DNA of 45,986 nucleotides from Bacteroidales bacterium (GTDB lineage: Bacteria; Bacteroidota; Bacteroidia; Bacteroidales; Muribaculaceae), in contig JAQXIE010000012.1 in the NCBI GenBank assembly GCA_029007645.1, positions 1 to 45,986 on the forward strand, written 5' to 3'. Below are positions 16,233-25,999 of this stretch, in pieces (within the stretch, counting starts at the first letter, position 1; each line of letters starts with the position of its first letter). The notes below the pieces were generated by a model. It made no database searches. It saw only the letters and a program-made list of their open reading frames with translations, and had not been told where the DNA came from. A program made the position numbers and the translations under genes.

Positions 16233-17528
16233 TTATTTTTCGGGCACATAGAGTCCCATCGACTTGATGTAGTTGACCTGGGGCTTGCAGTTCTCGAATC
16301 GGATGTTGTCGAGATACTGGGTCATGGCCTTGCGCACCAGAGCCTGGTCGGGACGGTGTTCGCGGATCTCGGCGAATGTGGCGTGAGGTCCTTCGGAGAA
16401 TTTGACTATGCTGTCCCACTCGGCGGGCATGCTGACGCCCATCATGCAGGAATTGTCGCGCTTCTTGTAGGGCCAGAAGGTGTAGCCGATATTGTTGTCC
16501 TGCATGATCTGCACCATCGTCGACTGCCATTCGTCGGAATTGTGGCCGATTTCGCCCATATACATCGGGCGGTTCGTCTTGTTGCGGAAGTCAATGTAAT
16601 GCTGCAGTGACTCGGGAGTAGGGTCGCCGCCGTATCGGTGGCAGGTGTACATCAGCTGAGGGTCGAAGTCGGTGTCCTGGAATACGGAGAAATTGGTATT
16701 CCATTGCGGGGCTCCGGCCAGAATGATATGATTGGGGTCGACCTCGCGGATCGCCTTGGTGATGCGCTTGTAGAGCGGCTCGAGCTCTGCGTTGAGCCGT
16801 GCTGTGGTCTCCTTGTCGAAATGTGTGGCGATCGGCTCGTTCATCAGCTCGTAGCCCAGGATCACCGGCTCATCTTTGTAGCGGTCGGCTATGCGGTGCC
16901 AGATGTCGATGATCTGGGCCTGTGCCTTCGGACTTTCAAAGAGCCAGGGGTAGCCGTAGGAATCGTCGATGTTGTCGCCGGTCTGTCCGGCTGGCGCGTC
17001 GTGCATGTCCAGGATGACGAACAGATTGTTGTCGCGGCTCCACTTTATCACGGAATCCATGCGGGCAAAGCCGTCCTGGTCCTTGGTCAGTCCCATGTAG
17101 TCCTCGCCGGTGAAAAGCTTGTAGTGGAAAGGCAGCCGGATGGTGTTGGCTCCCGTCGATGCGATGTATTCGATATCCTTGCGTGTGATGTAATTGTCCT
17201 TGTACTGTTTCCAGAAGTCGGCGGTAAATTCGGGTCCTACCAGTTCACAGAACAGGTCGTTGATCTGGCGCGGCGCGTTCGTGCGGCCGAAACCGAACAT
17301 ATAGCCTTCCGGATTGAGCCAGTTGCCCAGATTCGTGCCGATGATGAACAGCTGCGAGCCGTCCGGCTTTATCAGATTGGGTCCGTGCACCTGCACGAAG
17401 CCCGTCTTGTTCTCGATGTGGAGCGGACGTTTGATCATGCGTCCTCTGGTTGGTGTCTTGGCTGATGTCATCCCGGCTCCGATCAGGGCGGCAACTATCA
17501 GCGGCAATGCTAAGCTTTTGAGTTTCAT
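16233..17528 (-). CDS. Exported glycoside hydrolase family 5 enzyme
   Basis: 431 residues with a signal peptide (about 1-23). The (beta/alpha)8 GH5 core includes GTNLGNWLNPEGY (an exoglucanase/endoglucanase-like N-terminal signature), NTIRLPFHY, FVILDMHDAPAGQ, the acid/base glutamate in YELMNEP (E231), MYTCHRYGG and the nucleophile in PMYMGEIGH (E326). All catalytic residues are present. Substrate is probably a beta-glucan, but the subfamily cannot be assigned by eye. It has its own promoter and is not in an obvious PUL (no SusC/D nearby). Confidence 0.88.
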   Translation of the reverse strand: MKLKSLALPLIVAALIGAGMTSAKTPTRGRMIKRPLHIENKTGFVQVHGPNLIKPDGSQLFIIGTNLGNWLNPEGYMFGFGRTNAPRQINDLFCELVGPEFTADFWKQYKDNYITRKDIEYIASTGANTIRLPFHYKLFTGEDYMGLTKDQDGFARMDSVIKWSRDNNLFVILDMHDAPAGQTGDNIDDSYGYPWLFESPKAQAQIIDIWHRIADRYKDEPVILGYELMNEPIATHFDKETTARLNAELEPLYKRITKAIREVDPNHIILAGAPQWNTNFSVFQDTDFDPQLMYTCHRYGGDPTPESLQHYIDFRNKTNRPMYMGEIGHNSDEWQSTMVQIMQDNNIGYTFWPYKKRDNSCMMGVSMPAEWDSIVKFSEGPHATFAEIREHRPDQALVRKAMTQYLDNIRFENCKPQVNYIKSMGLYVPEK

Positions 17529-17569
17529 GTCGTGTATTATGATTTAGTTAGTTCTACCGTATGTTTTCG

Positions 17570-17601
17570 CAAATTTAGCGAAAATATGTCAGCAATACAA
17601 A
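17570..17601 (-). promoter_or_regulatory. Consensus Bacteroidetes promoter of the GH5 gene
   Basis: On the minus strand TTTG (17601-17598), exactly 20 nt, then TAAATTTG (17577-17570), a full match to TTTG / TAnnTTTG. It leaves a leader of roughly 35 nt. Confidence 0.85.
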
Positions 17602-17639
17602 TTGCTTGCGACAGATTTTTTTATATCCGTGAATTGTTA

Positions 17640-17647
17640 TATTTTTG
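17640..17647 (+). promoter_or_regulatory. -7 box upstream of ftsE
   Basis: TATTTTTG matches TAnnTTTG. Twenty nt upstream is only a T-run (17616-17622), so the -33 element is imperfect. Leader of about 35 nt to the ATG at 17682. Confidence 0.6.
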
Positions 17648-17681
17648 CAGTGGGGCATGGGGGAGGAAAAAGTGAAAAGGA

Positions 17682-18338
17682 ATGATAGTAGATTACGATA
17701 AAGTGACCGTGGAACGCGCCGGGCGTGTGGTGCTGAAAAACATAAGCTTTCAGATTGCCGAAGGCGAGTTCTGTTATCTGACCGGCCGCGTGGGCTCCGG
17801 AAAGAGCTCGCTGCTCAAGACGATGTATGCCGATGTCGAGATCCCCTCGGGCGACAAGGCCGAGGTGCTCGGATATGACCTGCTGAATCTGAAGAAGAAG
17901 CAAGTGCCTTATCTGCGGCGTCAGATGGGCATCGTTTTCCAGGATTTCCAGCTGTTGCAGGACCGTTCGGCGTCGGCCAACCTGCGCTTTGTGCTCGAGG
18001 CCACCGGCTGGAAGTCGCGCAGCGACATCAACGACCGCATCGACCAGGTGCTCAAGTCCGTAGGAATGGAGAACAAGGCCTATAAGCATCCTCACGAACT
18101 CAGCGGCGGCGAGCAGCAGCGAATCGTCATAGCCCGCGCGCTCCTGAACAGCCCCAAACTCATCCTGGCCGACGAGCCTACCGGCAACCTCGACCCCCAT
18201 ACCGGATATCAGATCGTCGACCTCCTGCACCGGCTCGCTGCCGACGGAACCGCCGTGCTTATGGCAACCCACAACCTGCAGATGGTCGAGGATTTCCCCG
18301 CCCGCGTTTTGCACTGCGAGGATAAAGCTCTTGTATAG
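17682..18338 (+). CDS. ftsE: FtsE-type ABC ATPase
   Basis: ATPase partner of FtsX in cell division and peptidoglycan-hydrolase control. 218 residues: Walker [10 protein letters not shown] (about 34-42), Q-loop VFQDFQLL, signature LSGGEQQR, Walker [13 protein letters not shown] and the H-switch ATHN. The order and DFQLL motif are typical of FtsE. ftsX is not adjacent; the next gene is mutA, so the partner must be elsewhere. A LolD-like role is less likely but not excluded. Confidence 0.85.
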   Translation: MIVDYDKVTVERAGRVVLKNISFQIAEGEFCYLTGRVGSGKSSLLKTMYADVEIPSGDKAEVLGYDLLNLKKKQVPYLRRQMGIVFQDFQLLQDRSASANLRFVLEATGWKSRSDINDRIDQVLKSVGMENKAYKHPHELSGGEQQRIVIARALLNSPKLILADEPTGNLDPHTGYQIVDLLHRLAADGTAVLMATHNLQMVEDFPARVLHCEDKALV

Positions 18339-18382
18339 TTTAATATTTTCCTTAAAAATTTTTCAATGCGGAAATAATTCCA

Positions 18383-18390
18383 TAATTTTG
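18383..18390 (+). promoter_or_regulatory. -7 box upstream of mutA
   Basis: TAATTTTG matches TAnnTTTG; TTTT near 18359-18362 is at the right distance for a poor -33 element. The implied leader is about 110 nt and contains a short ORF. Confidence 0.6.
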
Positions 18391-18424
18391 CAAGGAAGTT
18401 GTTTAAACTAATTCAATTGAAACC

Positions 18425-18484
18425 ATGAAAAACTCATCAGGAATGCCAGCAAGGATTCTTTATGGGTTTATAATCATGACTTGA
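18425..18484 (+). CDS. Possible 19-residue leader peptide before mutA
   Basis: ATG to TGA encodes MKNSSGMPARILYGFIIMT, basic and polar at first and hydrophobic later. It lies between the mutA promoter box and the mutA ATG, 21 nt upstream of the latter. It could be a small membrane peptide, a translational leader or chance. No attenuator hairpin was identified. Confidence 0.3.
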   Translation: MKNSSGMPARILYGFIIMT

Positions 18485-18505
18485 CAGAATAAAACCATAT
18501 TAATA

Positions 18506-20365
18506 ATGGCAGAAAAGAAAGAAGAATTGTTCGGCATGTTCCCGCCCGTCTCCACCGAGGAGTGGATGGCTAAGATCACAACCGATCTCAAGGGCGCCGA
18601 CTTTAACCGCAAGCTTGTCTGGCGGACCAACGAGGGTTTTGACGTACAACCCTTCTACCGCCGGGAGGACCTGAAGAACCTCACGCATCTGGGAAGCCTT
18701 CCCGGTGAGTTCCCTTATGTACGCGGCACCCGCGACAACAATGACTGGCTCATAGCGCAGACCGTGCAGGGCGACACCCCCGAGGAGATGAACGAGCATG
18801 CGCTCCACATCCTGAACCGCGGTGTCGAGGCTCTCTGCATCAAGCTCGGCAAGAACGGTGCCGAGGCTCTTCCCGTTATATTGAAAGGCGTCGATCTGAA
18901 GAAGGTCGAGGTTAACGTAAAGAGCTGCCCGGGACGCGCCGCCGAAGTGGCTGCCGCTCTGGTCGACCTGATCCAGAAGGCCGGTGCCGCCGATGAATTC
19001 CGCGGCTCGGTGGAATACAATCCCTTCAAGCGCCTGCTCAAGCATGGCCTGCCTTTCCCCAAGGATGCCGTGGCCGAAGGCCTCAAGGTGTTCGAGGCCG
19101 TCAAGCCCGTCAAAGGCTTGCGTTGCTTCGCTGTTGTCAGCAAGACTTTCAACAATGCCGGCGCTTACATAACGCAGGAACTCGGCTACGCTCTGGCATG
19201 GGGTGCCGAATGGCTCAACATGATGACCGATGCCGGTCTTGACGTAAACGAAGTTGCCAAGCGTATCCGTTTCAGCATGGGTATCAGCTCCAACTATTTC
19301 ATGGAGATCGCCAAATTCCGTGCCGCACGCATGCTCTGGGCCGAGATCGTCAAGGCTTACGGTGCCACCGACGATGCCTGCAAGATGTGGGTGCACGCCG
19401 AGACCAGCAAATTCAACCAGACTCTTTACGACTCGCATGTCAATCTGCTCCGCAGCATGACCGAAACCATGTCGGCATGTCTGGCAGGTGTGGATTCGAT
19501 CGAGACTCTGCCTTTCGACCGCTGCTACGGGAAGCCCGACGAGTTCTCTGAGCGTATCGCCCGCAACCAGCAGGTGCTGCTGCGCGACGAGAGCCACCTC
19601 GACAAGGTGGTCGATCCCGCCGGCGGTTCATACTATATCGAGACCCTGACCGCTTCGATCGCCCGCGAGGCCTGGAAACTCTTCAACGAGGTCGAGGATA
19701 ACGGCGGATTCGATGCCATGCTGCGCAAGGGCGAAATCCAGGCCAAGGTCAACGCCAGCGGCGTCAAGCGTCATCTCGACGTTGCCCGCCGCAAGGAGAA
19801 CCTGCTCGGCACCAACCAGTTCCCGAACTTCAACGAGACGGCTCTGCAGAAAATCAAGGAGGATAGCTGCGGTTGCGGTTGCGGCTGCAACCACGACGAC
19901 GTGCCCGTGGACGGTGCCGTTGAATGGCTCAACAAGGATCGCGCCGCAAGCCAGTTCGAGGCTCTGCGTCTCGACACAGAGCGTGCCGCCAAGCGTCCCA
20001 AGGTGTTCATGCTCACCATCGGTAACCTCGCGATGCGTCTGGCCCGAGCTCAGTTCTCGTCCAACTTCTTCGGTTGCGCCGGTTATGAGATTATCGACAA
20101 CATCGGTTTCAATACCGTCAAGGAGGGTGTTGACGCCGCTGTCGAGAAGGGCGCCGATGTCGTGGTGCTCTGCTCCAGCGACGACGAATACGCCGAGTTC
20201 GCTCCCCAGGCCTTCAAGGAACTCAACGGCCGCGCGATGTTCGTGGTCGCCGGCGCTCCCGCCTGCATGGACGACCTCCGCAAAGAGGGTATAGAGAACT
20301 TTATCCATGTCAAGGTCAATGTGCTTGACACCCTTGTTGATTTTAATGCCAAACTCCTCAAATAA
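18506..20365 (+). CDS. mutA: Methylmalonyl-CoA mutase, small subunit
   Basis: Non-catalytic partner of the adenosylcobalamin-dependent mutase that interconverts succinyl-CoA and methylmalonyl-CoA on the way to propionate. 619 residues with the TIM-barrel signature ([26 protein letters not shown]) and [11 protein letters not shown]. The C-terminal B12-like domain lacks the DxHxxG cobalamin ligand, as expected for this subunit. Between the two domains (about residues 453-465) is an unusual [11 protein letters not shown] stretch. mutB follows after 5 nt. Confidence 0.95.
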   Translation: MAEKKEELFGMFPPVSTEEWMAKITTDLKGADFNRKLVWRTNEGFDVQPFYRREDLKNLTHLGSLPGEFPYVRGTRDNNDWLIAQTVQGDTPEEMNEHALHILNRGVEALCIKLGKNGAEALPVILKGVDLKKVEVNVKSCPGRAAEVAAALVDLIQKAGAADEFRGSVEYNPFKRLLKHGLPFPKDAVAEGLKVFEAVKPVKGLRCFAVVSKTFNNAGAYITQELGYALAWGAEWLNMMTDAGLDVNEVAKRIRFSMGISSNYFMEIAKFRAARMLWAEIVKAYGATDDACKMWVHAETSKFNQTLYDSHVNLLRSMTETMSACLAGVDSIETLPFDRCYGKPDEFSERIARNQQVLLRDESHLDKVVDPAGGSYYIETLTASIAREAWKLFNEVEDNGGFDAMLRKGEIQAKVNASGVKRHLDVARRKENLLGTNQFPNFNETALQKIKEDSCGCGCGCNHDDVPVDGAVEWLNKDRAASQFEALRLDTERAAKRPKVFMLTIGNLAMRLARAQFSSNFFGCAGYEIIDNIGFNTVKEGVDAAVEKGADVVVLCSSDDEYAEFAPQAFKELNGRAMFVVAGAPACMDDLRKEGIENFIHVKVNVLDTLVDFNAKLLK

Positions 20366-20370
20366 ACACC

Positions 20371-22518
20371 ATGAGACCCAATTTTAAAGAAATAGATATT
20401 GAAAAAGTTGTGGCCCCTCAGGGTGACCACAAACCCGTGGAGGGCAAGGAATGGCTCACTGCCGAGCTGATTCCGGTGAAGCCCGTCTACACCGCCGCCG
20501 ATCTCGAAGGCATGGAGCATCTGGACTATGTGGCCGGCCTGCCCCCCTTCCTCAGAGGCCCCTACAGCGCCATGTATCCCATGCGCCCCTGGACCATCCG
20601 CCAGTACGCCGGATTCTCGACTGCCGCCGAGTCCAACGCCTTCTACCGCCGTAACCTCGCTTCCGGCCAGAAGGGACTTTCCGTGGCTTTCGACCTCCCC
20701 ACTCACCGCGGATACGACGCCGACCACGAGCGCGTTGTCGGTGATGTCGGCAAAGCCGGTGTGTCCATCTGCTCAATCGAGGACATGAAGGTCCTCTTCG
20801 ACGGCATACCCTTGAACAAGATGTCGGTGTCGATGACCATGAACGGTGCCGTGCTGCCCGTCCTGGCATTCTACATCAACGCCGGTCTTGAACAGGGCGC
20901 CAAGCTCGAGGAAATGGCCGGTACCATCCAGAACGATATCCTCAAGGAGTTCATGGTGCGCAACACCTACATCTACCCGCCGGCGTTCTCGATGAAGATC
21001 ATCGCCGATATCTTCGAGTACACCTCGAAAAACATGCCCAAGTTCAACTCCATCTCGATCTCCGGCTACCACATGCAGGAGGCCGGCGCTACCGCCGACA
21101 TCGAGCTGGCCTACACGCTGGCCGACGGTCTGGAGTATCTCCGCGCAGGTGTGAACGCCGGCATGGACATCGACTCCTTCGCTCCGCGTCTGTCGTTCTT
21201 CTGGGGCATCTCGATGAACTATTTCATGGAGATCGCCAAGATGCGCGCCGCCCGTATGCTCTGGGCCAAGATTGTGAAGCAGTTCAACCCCAAGAACCCG
21301 AAATCGCTGGCACTGCGTACGCACTGCCAGACTTCCGGATGGTCGCTCACGGAGCAGGATCCTTTCAACAATGTGGGACGTACCTGCGTCGAGGCCATGG
21401 GTGCCGTTTTAGGTCACACCCAGTCGCTTCACACCAACGCCCTCGACGAGGCCATCGCGTTGCCTACCGACTTCTCGGCACGTATCGCCCGAAACACACA
21501 GATCTATATCCAGGAAGAGACCTACGTCTGCAAGCAGGTCGATCCCTGGGGCGGTTCCTACTATGTGGAGAGCCTTACAAACGAGATCGCTCACCGCGCC
21601 TGGGAGCATATCCAGGAAATCGAGAAACTGGGCGGTATGGCCAAGGCTATCGAGACCGGTCTGCCGAAACTGAAAATCGAAGAGGCCGCAGCTCGTACGC
21701 AGGCCCATATAGACTCGGGCACGCAGACCATCGTCGGTATCAACAAATACCGTCTCGACCATGAGGATCCCATCGATATCCTCGAAGTCGACAACACCGA
21801 GGTGCGCAAGGAACAGTGTGCCCGTCTCGAGGATCTGCGCAAGAACCGCGACGAGGCCGCTGTCAAGAAAGCTCTGGCCGACATCACGGAGGCTGTGAAG
21901 GATCCTTCCAAGGGCAATCTGCTCGACCTGGCTGTCAAGGCTGCCGGTCTCCGCGCTTCGCTCGGCGAGATCTCCGATGCCTGTGAGGCTGTAGTGGGTC
22001 GTTACAAAGCTGTTATCAAAACTATTTCAGGCGTGTATTCCAATGAAGAGAAGGGCGATCCCGAGTTCGAGGAAGCCCGTCGCGCTGTCGCCGACTTCGC
22101 CAAGCGCGAAGGCCGCCAGCCCCGTATTATGATTGCTAAGATGGGCCAGGACGGTCACGACCGAGGTGCCAAGGTCGTTGCTACCGGTTACGCCGACTGC
22201 GGTTACGACGTCGACATGGGGCCCTTGTTCCAGACTCCCGCCGAGGCTGCCCGCCAGGCTGTCGAGAACGATGTCCACATCCTTGGCGTTTCTTCGCTCG
22301 CTGCCGGTCACAAGACTCTCGTCCCGCAGGTGATCGAGGAACTCAAGAAACTCGGCCGTCCCGATATCCTGGTTACCGCCGGCGGTGTGATCCCCGCTCA
22401 GGACTACGACTTCCTGTATAAGGCCGGAGTTGCCGCCATATTCGGCCCCGGTACGCGTATCCCCAGGAGCGCAATTGAGATGATCCGCCTCCTCAACGAG
22501 GAGCGCGCCGAAGAATAA
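20371..22518 (+). CDS. mutB: Methylmalonyl-CoA mutase, large (catalytic) subunit
   Basis: 715 residues. The barrel carries the substrate region [20 protein letters not shown] with the catalytic tyrosine, the [20 protein letters not shown] segment, and GQDGHDRG in the C-terminal domain, which supplies the cobalamin-ligating histidine. Length and domain order are standard. It is cotranscribed with mutA; epimerase and decarboxylase genes of the propionate route are not in the window. Confidence 0.97.
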   Translation: MRPNFKEIDIEKVVAPQGDHKPVEGKEWLTAELIPVKPVYTAADLEGMEHLDYVAGLPPFLRGPYSAMYPMRPWTIRQYAGFSTAAESNAFYRRNLASGQKGLSVAFDLPTHRGYDADHERVVGDVGKAGVSICSIEDMKVLFDGIPLNKMSVSMTMNGAVLPVLAFYINAGLEQGAKLEEMAGTIQNDILKEFMVRNTYIYPPAFSMKIIADIFEYTSKNMPKFNSISISGYHMQEAGATADIELAYTLADGLEYLRAGVNAGMDIDSFAPRLSFFWGISMNYFMEIAKMRAARMLWAKIVKQFNPKNPKSLALRTHCQTSGWSLTEQDPFNNVGRTCVEAMGAVLGHTQSLHTNALDEAIALPTDFSARIARNTQIYIQEETYVCKQVDPWGGSYYVESLTNEIAHRAWEHIQEIEKLGGMAKAIETGLPKLKIEEAAARTQAHIDSGTQTIVGINKYRLDHEDPIDILEVDNTEVRKEQCARLEDLRKNRDEAAVKKALADITEAVKDPSKGNLLDLAVKAAGLRASLGEISDACEAVVGRYKAVIKTISGVYSNEEKGDPEFEEARRAVADFAKREGRQPRIMIAKMGQDGHDRGAKVVATGYADCGYDVDMGPLFQTPAEAARQAVENDVHILGVSSLAAGHKTLVPQVIEELKKLGRPDILVTAGGVIPAQDYDFLYKAGVAAIFGPGTRIPRSAIEMIRLLNEERAEE

Positions 22519-22536
22519 GATTCCCATTCTTACGTT

Positions 22537-22572
22537 ATGACCGGGATTGTCCCTGCGGATGGTCCCGGTCAT
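22537..22572 (+). terminator. Hairpin after mutB
   Basis: ATGACCGGGA (22537-22546) is fully complementary to TCCCGGTCAT (22563-22572) with a 16-nt loop. No T-run follows directly, so it may protect the 3' end or terminate weakly. Confidence 0.55.
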
Positions 22573-22613
22573 TACTATACAATCAGACCCCCCTTTGTTT
22601 CGTTATTTATGAT

Positions 22614-23351
22614 ATGATTGACGAAAATAACGACATGATATACAACGTCGGCGACGATATGGATGATGCTGACACGCTTGATTATCAGACTGATACTGAC
22701 GCTGCTGATGCCCGCTCGCATTACGATTCAGCTGAGGATGATCTGCCTTATGCCTACGGACGCTGCGAGGATCCCGATGAAACCGATGCATCGGCCCGCG
22801 GGAAGTCTGTCTCGGTATGGCGCCTCCTGTTCGGCTGCATGTTCTGGCCTGTGACCGGATGGCGCGACCTGAAGCGTGCGCGCAAAAGTGTTGACAGCGT
22901 GGTGATCTCATGCTTCGGTCCATTGTGCCTGCTTGCCGCCCTGTCGCCCTTCGCCGGAATGTTCTATCGCGGCGATGAAAGTCCGGCGACGCTCGCTGTC
23001 AGGGCTATTATGCTGCTCCTCTCTTATATGTTCAGCTATTTCCTGATTCCCGTCGTCGGCCGTCCCTTTCTCGGCGCCAAGGTGTCGGAATCGCTCGCCA
23101 CGCAATTCGGCAAGAATGCCCTGCTGACGTTGCTTTCCACGTTGGTGATGTTCAAATTGGTGTCCAATCTGCTGCCCGGTCTCGAGCCCGTGCTCGTATT
23201 CCTGCCGCTCTGGACCATCTATATGATCTACCGTCTTACGCCGATGCTGAAGGCTCCCAAGGACCGGATGATGCTCGTCACGGTAATCCTGAGCATCCTG
23301 GTGCTCGGTATGCCGTTGGTATGTCAATGGGGCCTGGATCTGTTCCTCTGA
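22614..23351 (+). CDS. Yip1-like multi-pass membrane protein
   Basis: 245 residues. The first ~65 are highly acidic and presumably disordered (DDMDDADTLDYQTDTDAADA). Five hydrophobic segments follow (around LLFGCMFWPV, CLLAALSPFAG, LLLSYMFSYFLIP, LLTLLSTLVMFKLV and LVFLPLWTIYMIY) plus one at the end. WRLLFGCMFWPVTGWRDLKR resembles the start of the Yip1 family of Bacteroidetes. Function unknown. Confidence 0.7.
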   Translation: MIDENNDMIYNVGDDMDDADTLDYQTDTDAADARSHYDSAEDDLPYAYGRCEDPDETDASARGKSVSVWRLLFGCMFWPVTGWRDLKRARKSVDSVVISCFGPLCLLAALSPFAGMFYRGDESPATLAVRAIMLLLSYMFSYFLIPVVGRPFLGAKVSESLATQFGKNALLTLLSTLVMFKLVSNLLPGLEPVLVFLPLWTIYMIYRLTPMLKAPKDRMMLVTVILSILVLGMPLVCQWGLDLFL

Positions 23352-23383
23352 TTTGCATTTTAGCCGCTTCCGATGTAATTTTG
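23352..23383 (+). promoter_or_regulatory. Consensus promoter of smpB
   Basis: TTTG (23352-23355), exactly 20 nt, TAATTTTG (23376-23383). The -33 box begins directly after the stop codon of the Yip1-like gene. Leader of about 25 nt. Confidence 0.85.
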
Positions 23384-23410
23384 CATTTCGTGCGTTAAAA
23401 CCTATTCGTT

Positions 23411-23863
23411 GTGAATGCCAAGGATATCAATATAAAAAACAAGAAGGCCCGGTTCGATTATGAGATAGGGGACACCTATACGGCCGGCATCGTGCTGACG
23501 GGGACCGAAATCAAGTCCCTGCGCGACGGCCGTGCCTCGCTGGTCGACACCTACTGTCTGATCGAGAACGGCGAGGTGTGGGTCAAGGGTATGAATATCT
23601 CCGAATATTCGTTCGGGTCCTACAATAACCATGTGGCGCGCCGCGACCGCAAGCTGCTGCTCAACCGCAAGGAGATCGCCAAGCTGCAGAAGGCCGCCGA
23701 GGACCCCGGTTACACCATCGTGCCGCTCAAGGTCTTTATCAACGACCGCGGGCTGGCCAAGATGCTGATCGGCGTAGGCCGGGGCAAAAAACAGTATGAC
23801 AAGCGCCAGTCCATCCGCGAGCGCGAGGACAAGCGCAATATCGACCGCATGTTCAAGAAATGA
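23411..23863 (+). CDS. smpB: SsrA-binding protein SmpB
   Basis: Binds tmRNA for ribosome rescue. 150 residues with the OB-like core ([55 protein letters not shown]) and the basic C-terminal tail ([18 protein letters not shown]) that enters the decoding centre. Start is GTG at 23411, supported by the promoter position and the family's N-terminus ([16 protein letters not shown]). The stop overlaps the next ATG as ATGA. Confidence 0.95.
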   Translation: MNAKDINIKNKKARFDYEIGDTYTAGIVLTGTEIKSLRDGRASLVDTYCLIENGEVWVKGMNISEYSFGSYNNHVARRDRKLLLNRKEIAKLQKAAEDPGYTIVPLKVFINDRGLAKMLIGVGRGKKQYDKRQSIREREDKRNIDRMFKK

Positions 23864-25728
23864 AAAATCCAGCCCCGCGCCCGGTGGAACTGCTGGCTCC
23901 GGCCACCGACAAGGAGGTGGCCAAGGCCGCTATCCTGCACGGTGCCGATGCTGTCTATATCGGTGCCTCCAGTCATGGGGCGCGAGCCAAAGCAGCCAAT
24001 TCCGTCGAGGATATCCGCGAGCTTGTCCGGTTTGCCCATGCCTTCCGCGCACGGGTCTATGTCACGGTAAACACCCTTGTCTACGACCACGAGGTGCGTC
24101 AGGTCGAAGCCCTGGTCCGCGATCTCTACTTGGCGGGCGTGGATGCGCTGATTGTGCAGGATATGGCTCTGCTACGCATGAATATACCGCCCATTGCGCT
24201 GCATGCCAGCACGCAGTGCGATACGCGCACCGTCGCCAAAGCCCGATTCCTGCAACAGGTCGGATTCTCCCAGCTGGTACTGGCCCGCGAATTGTCGGTG
24301 CCCGAAATCCGCGACATCTGCAACGCTGTCGATGTCCCGGTGGAATGTTTCATCCACGGGGCTCTCTGCGTCAGCTATTCGGGCCGCTGCGGCGCCAGCC
24401 AGGCATGTGTGGGCCGCAGCGCAAACCGTGGCGAATGCGCCCAGATGTGCCGCATGCCCTACACCCTGCGCAATGCCCGCGGCGAAGTCCTCGAAAAAGA
24501 CCGTTATCTGTTGTCCCTGCGCGATTTCAACGCCTCCGGCCATCTCGAGGAGCTTCTGGACGCTGGTGTCTCTTCGTTTAAAATCGAAGGCCGGCTCAAG
24601 GATGCCGCTTATGTCAAAAATGTAACGGCCTACTATCGGCAGCAACTTGACCGGATCATCGCCGAAAATCCCACACGCTACCGGCGCGCTTCCTGCGGAA
24701 CATCCGAAATAAGATTCAACCCGCAGCTCGATAAGAGCTTCAACCGCGGCTTTACCGACTATTTTCTTGCCGGACGACGTCCCGGCAGCATGGCTTCGCT
24801 GCGCACGCCCAAGTCCATGGGCGAGGTCATCACCGACGTGCGCCAGCTTCACAACGGCGACGGTATCAGTTTCTTCAACAGCCGGGGCGAGTACGAAGGC
24901 GTCAATGTCAACGGCATATCCGATGGCCGGATCCGCGGTTCCCGTCCCTTCAACCTGCCCAGGAGCGCTACCATACATCGCACAGGCGATGTGGAATGGT
25001 CACGGCTTATGGCCGGAGAGACCGCCGTCCGGACTTTGTGGCTCGATATGGAAATCGACGAGGCCGGCCTTACGCTTCATGACGAGCGCGGCCTGACGGT
25101 CCGTGTGGCCCTCGATGTCACCAAGGATGTCGCGAGACGCCCTATGGACCCGGCTGCCGTTCTCGGCAAACTGGGCGGCACGATCTACAGGCTTCGCAAC
25201 CTTGAAAACCGCCTGCATCCACGAACCTTCATCCCGGCGTCCGAGCTGGCCCGCATCCGCCGCGAGGCGATTGCCCTGCTCGACCAGACCAATATTGCCA
25301 CCTATCCTTATGAATTGAGGCGTGCCGAGGATCGGTCTGCACCGTATCCCGACCGGCACCTGGATCCCCGCTCCAACGTCGCCAACACCCTTGCAGCCGG
25401 TTTCTACCGCGACCACGCCGTCCAGACCATCTCTCCGGCGCTTGAAGTGCAAGGCGCATGCCCACCGGCACTTGAAGTGCAGGGCGGCAAGCACTCCCGG
25501 CCAGCGGCGCTTGAAGTGCAAGGCGCCAACCAGGGCGGATCTGCTGGCATCGAGGTGATGACCACCCGCTATTGCCTGTTGCGTGAATTGGGAGCTTGCC
25601 GCCGTGACTGCCGCGACCCCCGGCTCCGCTCCCGCTTTGCCGAGCCCCTCACCATCACCACCGGCCCCCACACCTTCCGCCTCTCCTTCGATTGCGCCCG
25701 CTGCGAGATGACTCTGACGAAAGTATGA
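23860..25728 (+). CDS. Peptidase family U32 protein (YegQ/RlhA type)
   Basis: 622 residues. The N-terminal barrel begins [27 protein letters not shown]; the U32 signature [19 protein letters not shown] is at about 160-180, followed by CxxxC-type cysteines (GECAQMC). Some U32 members are tRNA/rRNA hydroxylation enzymes (TrhP/RlhA) rather than proteases, so the activity is open. Between the conserved body and the last ~60 residues ([17 protein letters not shown]) there is an insertion of about 40 residues containing three ALEVQG repeats, encoded by palindromic DNA repeats. Translation is coupled to smpB. Confidence 0.88.
   Translation: MKNPAPRPVELLAPATDKEVAKAAILHGADAVYIGASSHGARAKAANSVEDIRELVRFAHAFRARVYVTVNTLVYDHEVRQVEALVRDLYLAGVDALIVQDMALLRMNIPPIALHASTQCDTRTVAKARFLQQVGFSQLVLARELSVPEIRDICNAVDVPVECFIHGALCVSYSGRCGASQACVGRSANRGECAQMCRMPYTLRNARGEVLEKDRYLLSLRDFNASGHLEELLDAGVSSFKIEGRLKDAAYVKNVTAYYRQQLDRIIAENPTRYRRASCGTSEIRFNPQLDKSFNRGFTDYFLAGRRPGSMASLRTPKSMGEVITDVRQLHNGDGISFFNSRGEYEGVNVNGISDGRIRGSRPFNLPRSATIHRTGDVEWSRLMAGETAVRTLWLDMEIDEAGLTLHDERGLTVRVALDVTKDVARRPMDPAAVLGKLGGTIYRLRNLENRLHPRTFIPASELARIRREAIALLDQTNIATYPYELRRAEDRSAPYPDRHLDPRSNVANTLAAGFYRDHAVQTISPALEVQGACPPALEVQGGKHSRPAALEVQGANQGGSAGIEVMTTRYCLLRELGACRRDCRDPRLRSRFAEPLTITTGPHTFRLSFDCARCEMTLTKV
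25437..25527 (+). repeat. Three intragenic palindromic repeats
   Basis: Copies at 25437-25457, 25467-25487 and 25506-25527 share the core CTTGAAGTGCA; copies 1 and 3 read GCGCTTGAAGTGCAAGGCGC and can form a GC-rich hairpin. Offsets of 30 and 39 nt are multiples of three, so the U32 frame continues as ALEVQG units. Confidence 0.85.
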
Positions 25729-25736
25729 AATCCCGG

Positions 25737-25786
25737 GCCGCCCATCCATTCCGCCGCCAGCGCCGCCCATCCATCCAGCCGCCAGC
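25737..25786 (+). repeat. 25-bp tandem duplication before the cloverleaf element
   Basis: Two head-to-tail units (25737-25761, 25762-25786), each beginning GCCGCCCATCCAT and ending GCCGCCAGC, with small differences in the middle. They abut the 67-bp cloverleaf repeat at 25787, whose first bases (GCCGCC) continue the pattern. Confidence 0.8.
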
Positions 25787-25853
25787 GCCGCCTCTTTACA
25801 GAGGCTCCACTCGACAGCCCTGCCGTTGCGTGGAGCCCGCTTCAGCGGGCGGC
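25787..25853 (+). repeat. 67-bp cloverleaf REP-like element, copy 1
   Basis: The sequence folds as a four-way junction: outer stem GCCG/CGGC, arm 1 CCTCT-TTAC-AGAGG, arm 2 CTCCAC...GTGGAG with a structured tip, arm 3 CCCGC-TTCA-GCGGG. It lies 146 nt upstream of the transposase gene. Two more copies lie at 27406 and 27478. Confidence 0.85.
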
Positions 25854-25960
25854 TCGAGGTCGGCGTGCTTGCGGCTCGAGGCTGGCGTGCTTGCGGCTCG
25901 AGGCCGGCGTGCTTGCGGCTCAGGATCGGCGTGCGGGCGGCTCAGGATCGGCGTGCGGGC
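25851..25960 (+). repeat. 22-bp tandem repeat, five copies
   Basis: Units start at 25851, 25873, 25895, 25917 and 25939. The first three read GGCTCGAGG.. followed by GGCGTGCTTGC; the last two read GGCTCAGGATCGGCGTGCGG and end GC. The array starts inside the last bases of cloverleaf copy 1 and ends 39 nt before the transposase start. Confidence 0.85.
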
Positions 25961-25999
25961 GGCAATCAGTTAGTTTGAATTCACCTTAAAGTTATTTCC

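Noticed and set aside
17682-18338. LolD-like lipoprotein-export ATPase instead of FtsE
   Set aside because: The VFQDFQLL and overall length fit FtsE better, and no LolC/E gene is adjacent; kept only as a minor alternative.
18391-18505. Cobalamin riboswitch upstream of mutA
   Set aside because: The leader is about 115 nt, too short, and the B12-box core (GCCACTG) is not present.
18500-19597. 365-codon minus-strand ORF opposite mutA
   Set aside because: Antisense of a highly conserved gene; no signal or domain of its own.
25787-25853. tRNA gene, because the 67-nt sequence folds as a cloverleaf
   Set aside because: Arms have 4-nt loops, there is no anticodon loop of 7, no T-loop TTCRA consensus and no CCA/acceptor, and the same sequence recurs in tandem within a CDS.
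25692-25973. 93-codon ORF after the U32 gene
   Set aside because: It is translated from tandem repeats and the cloverleaf element (Pro/Arg/Gly-rich), starts inside the U32 gene and has no homology I recognise.
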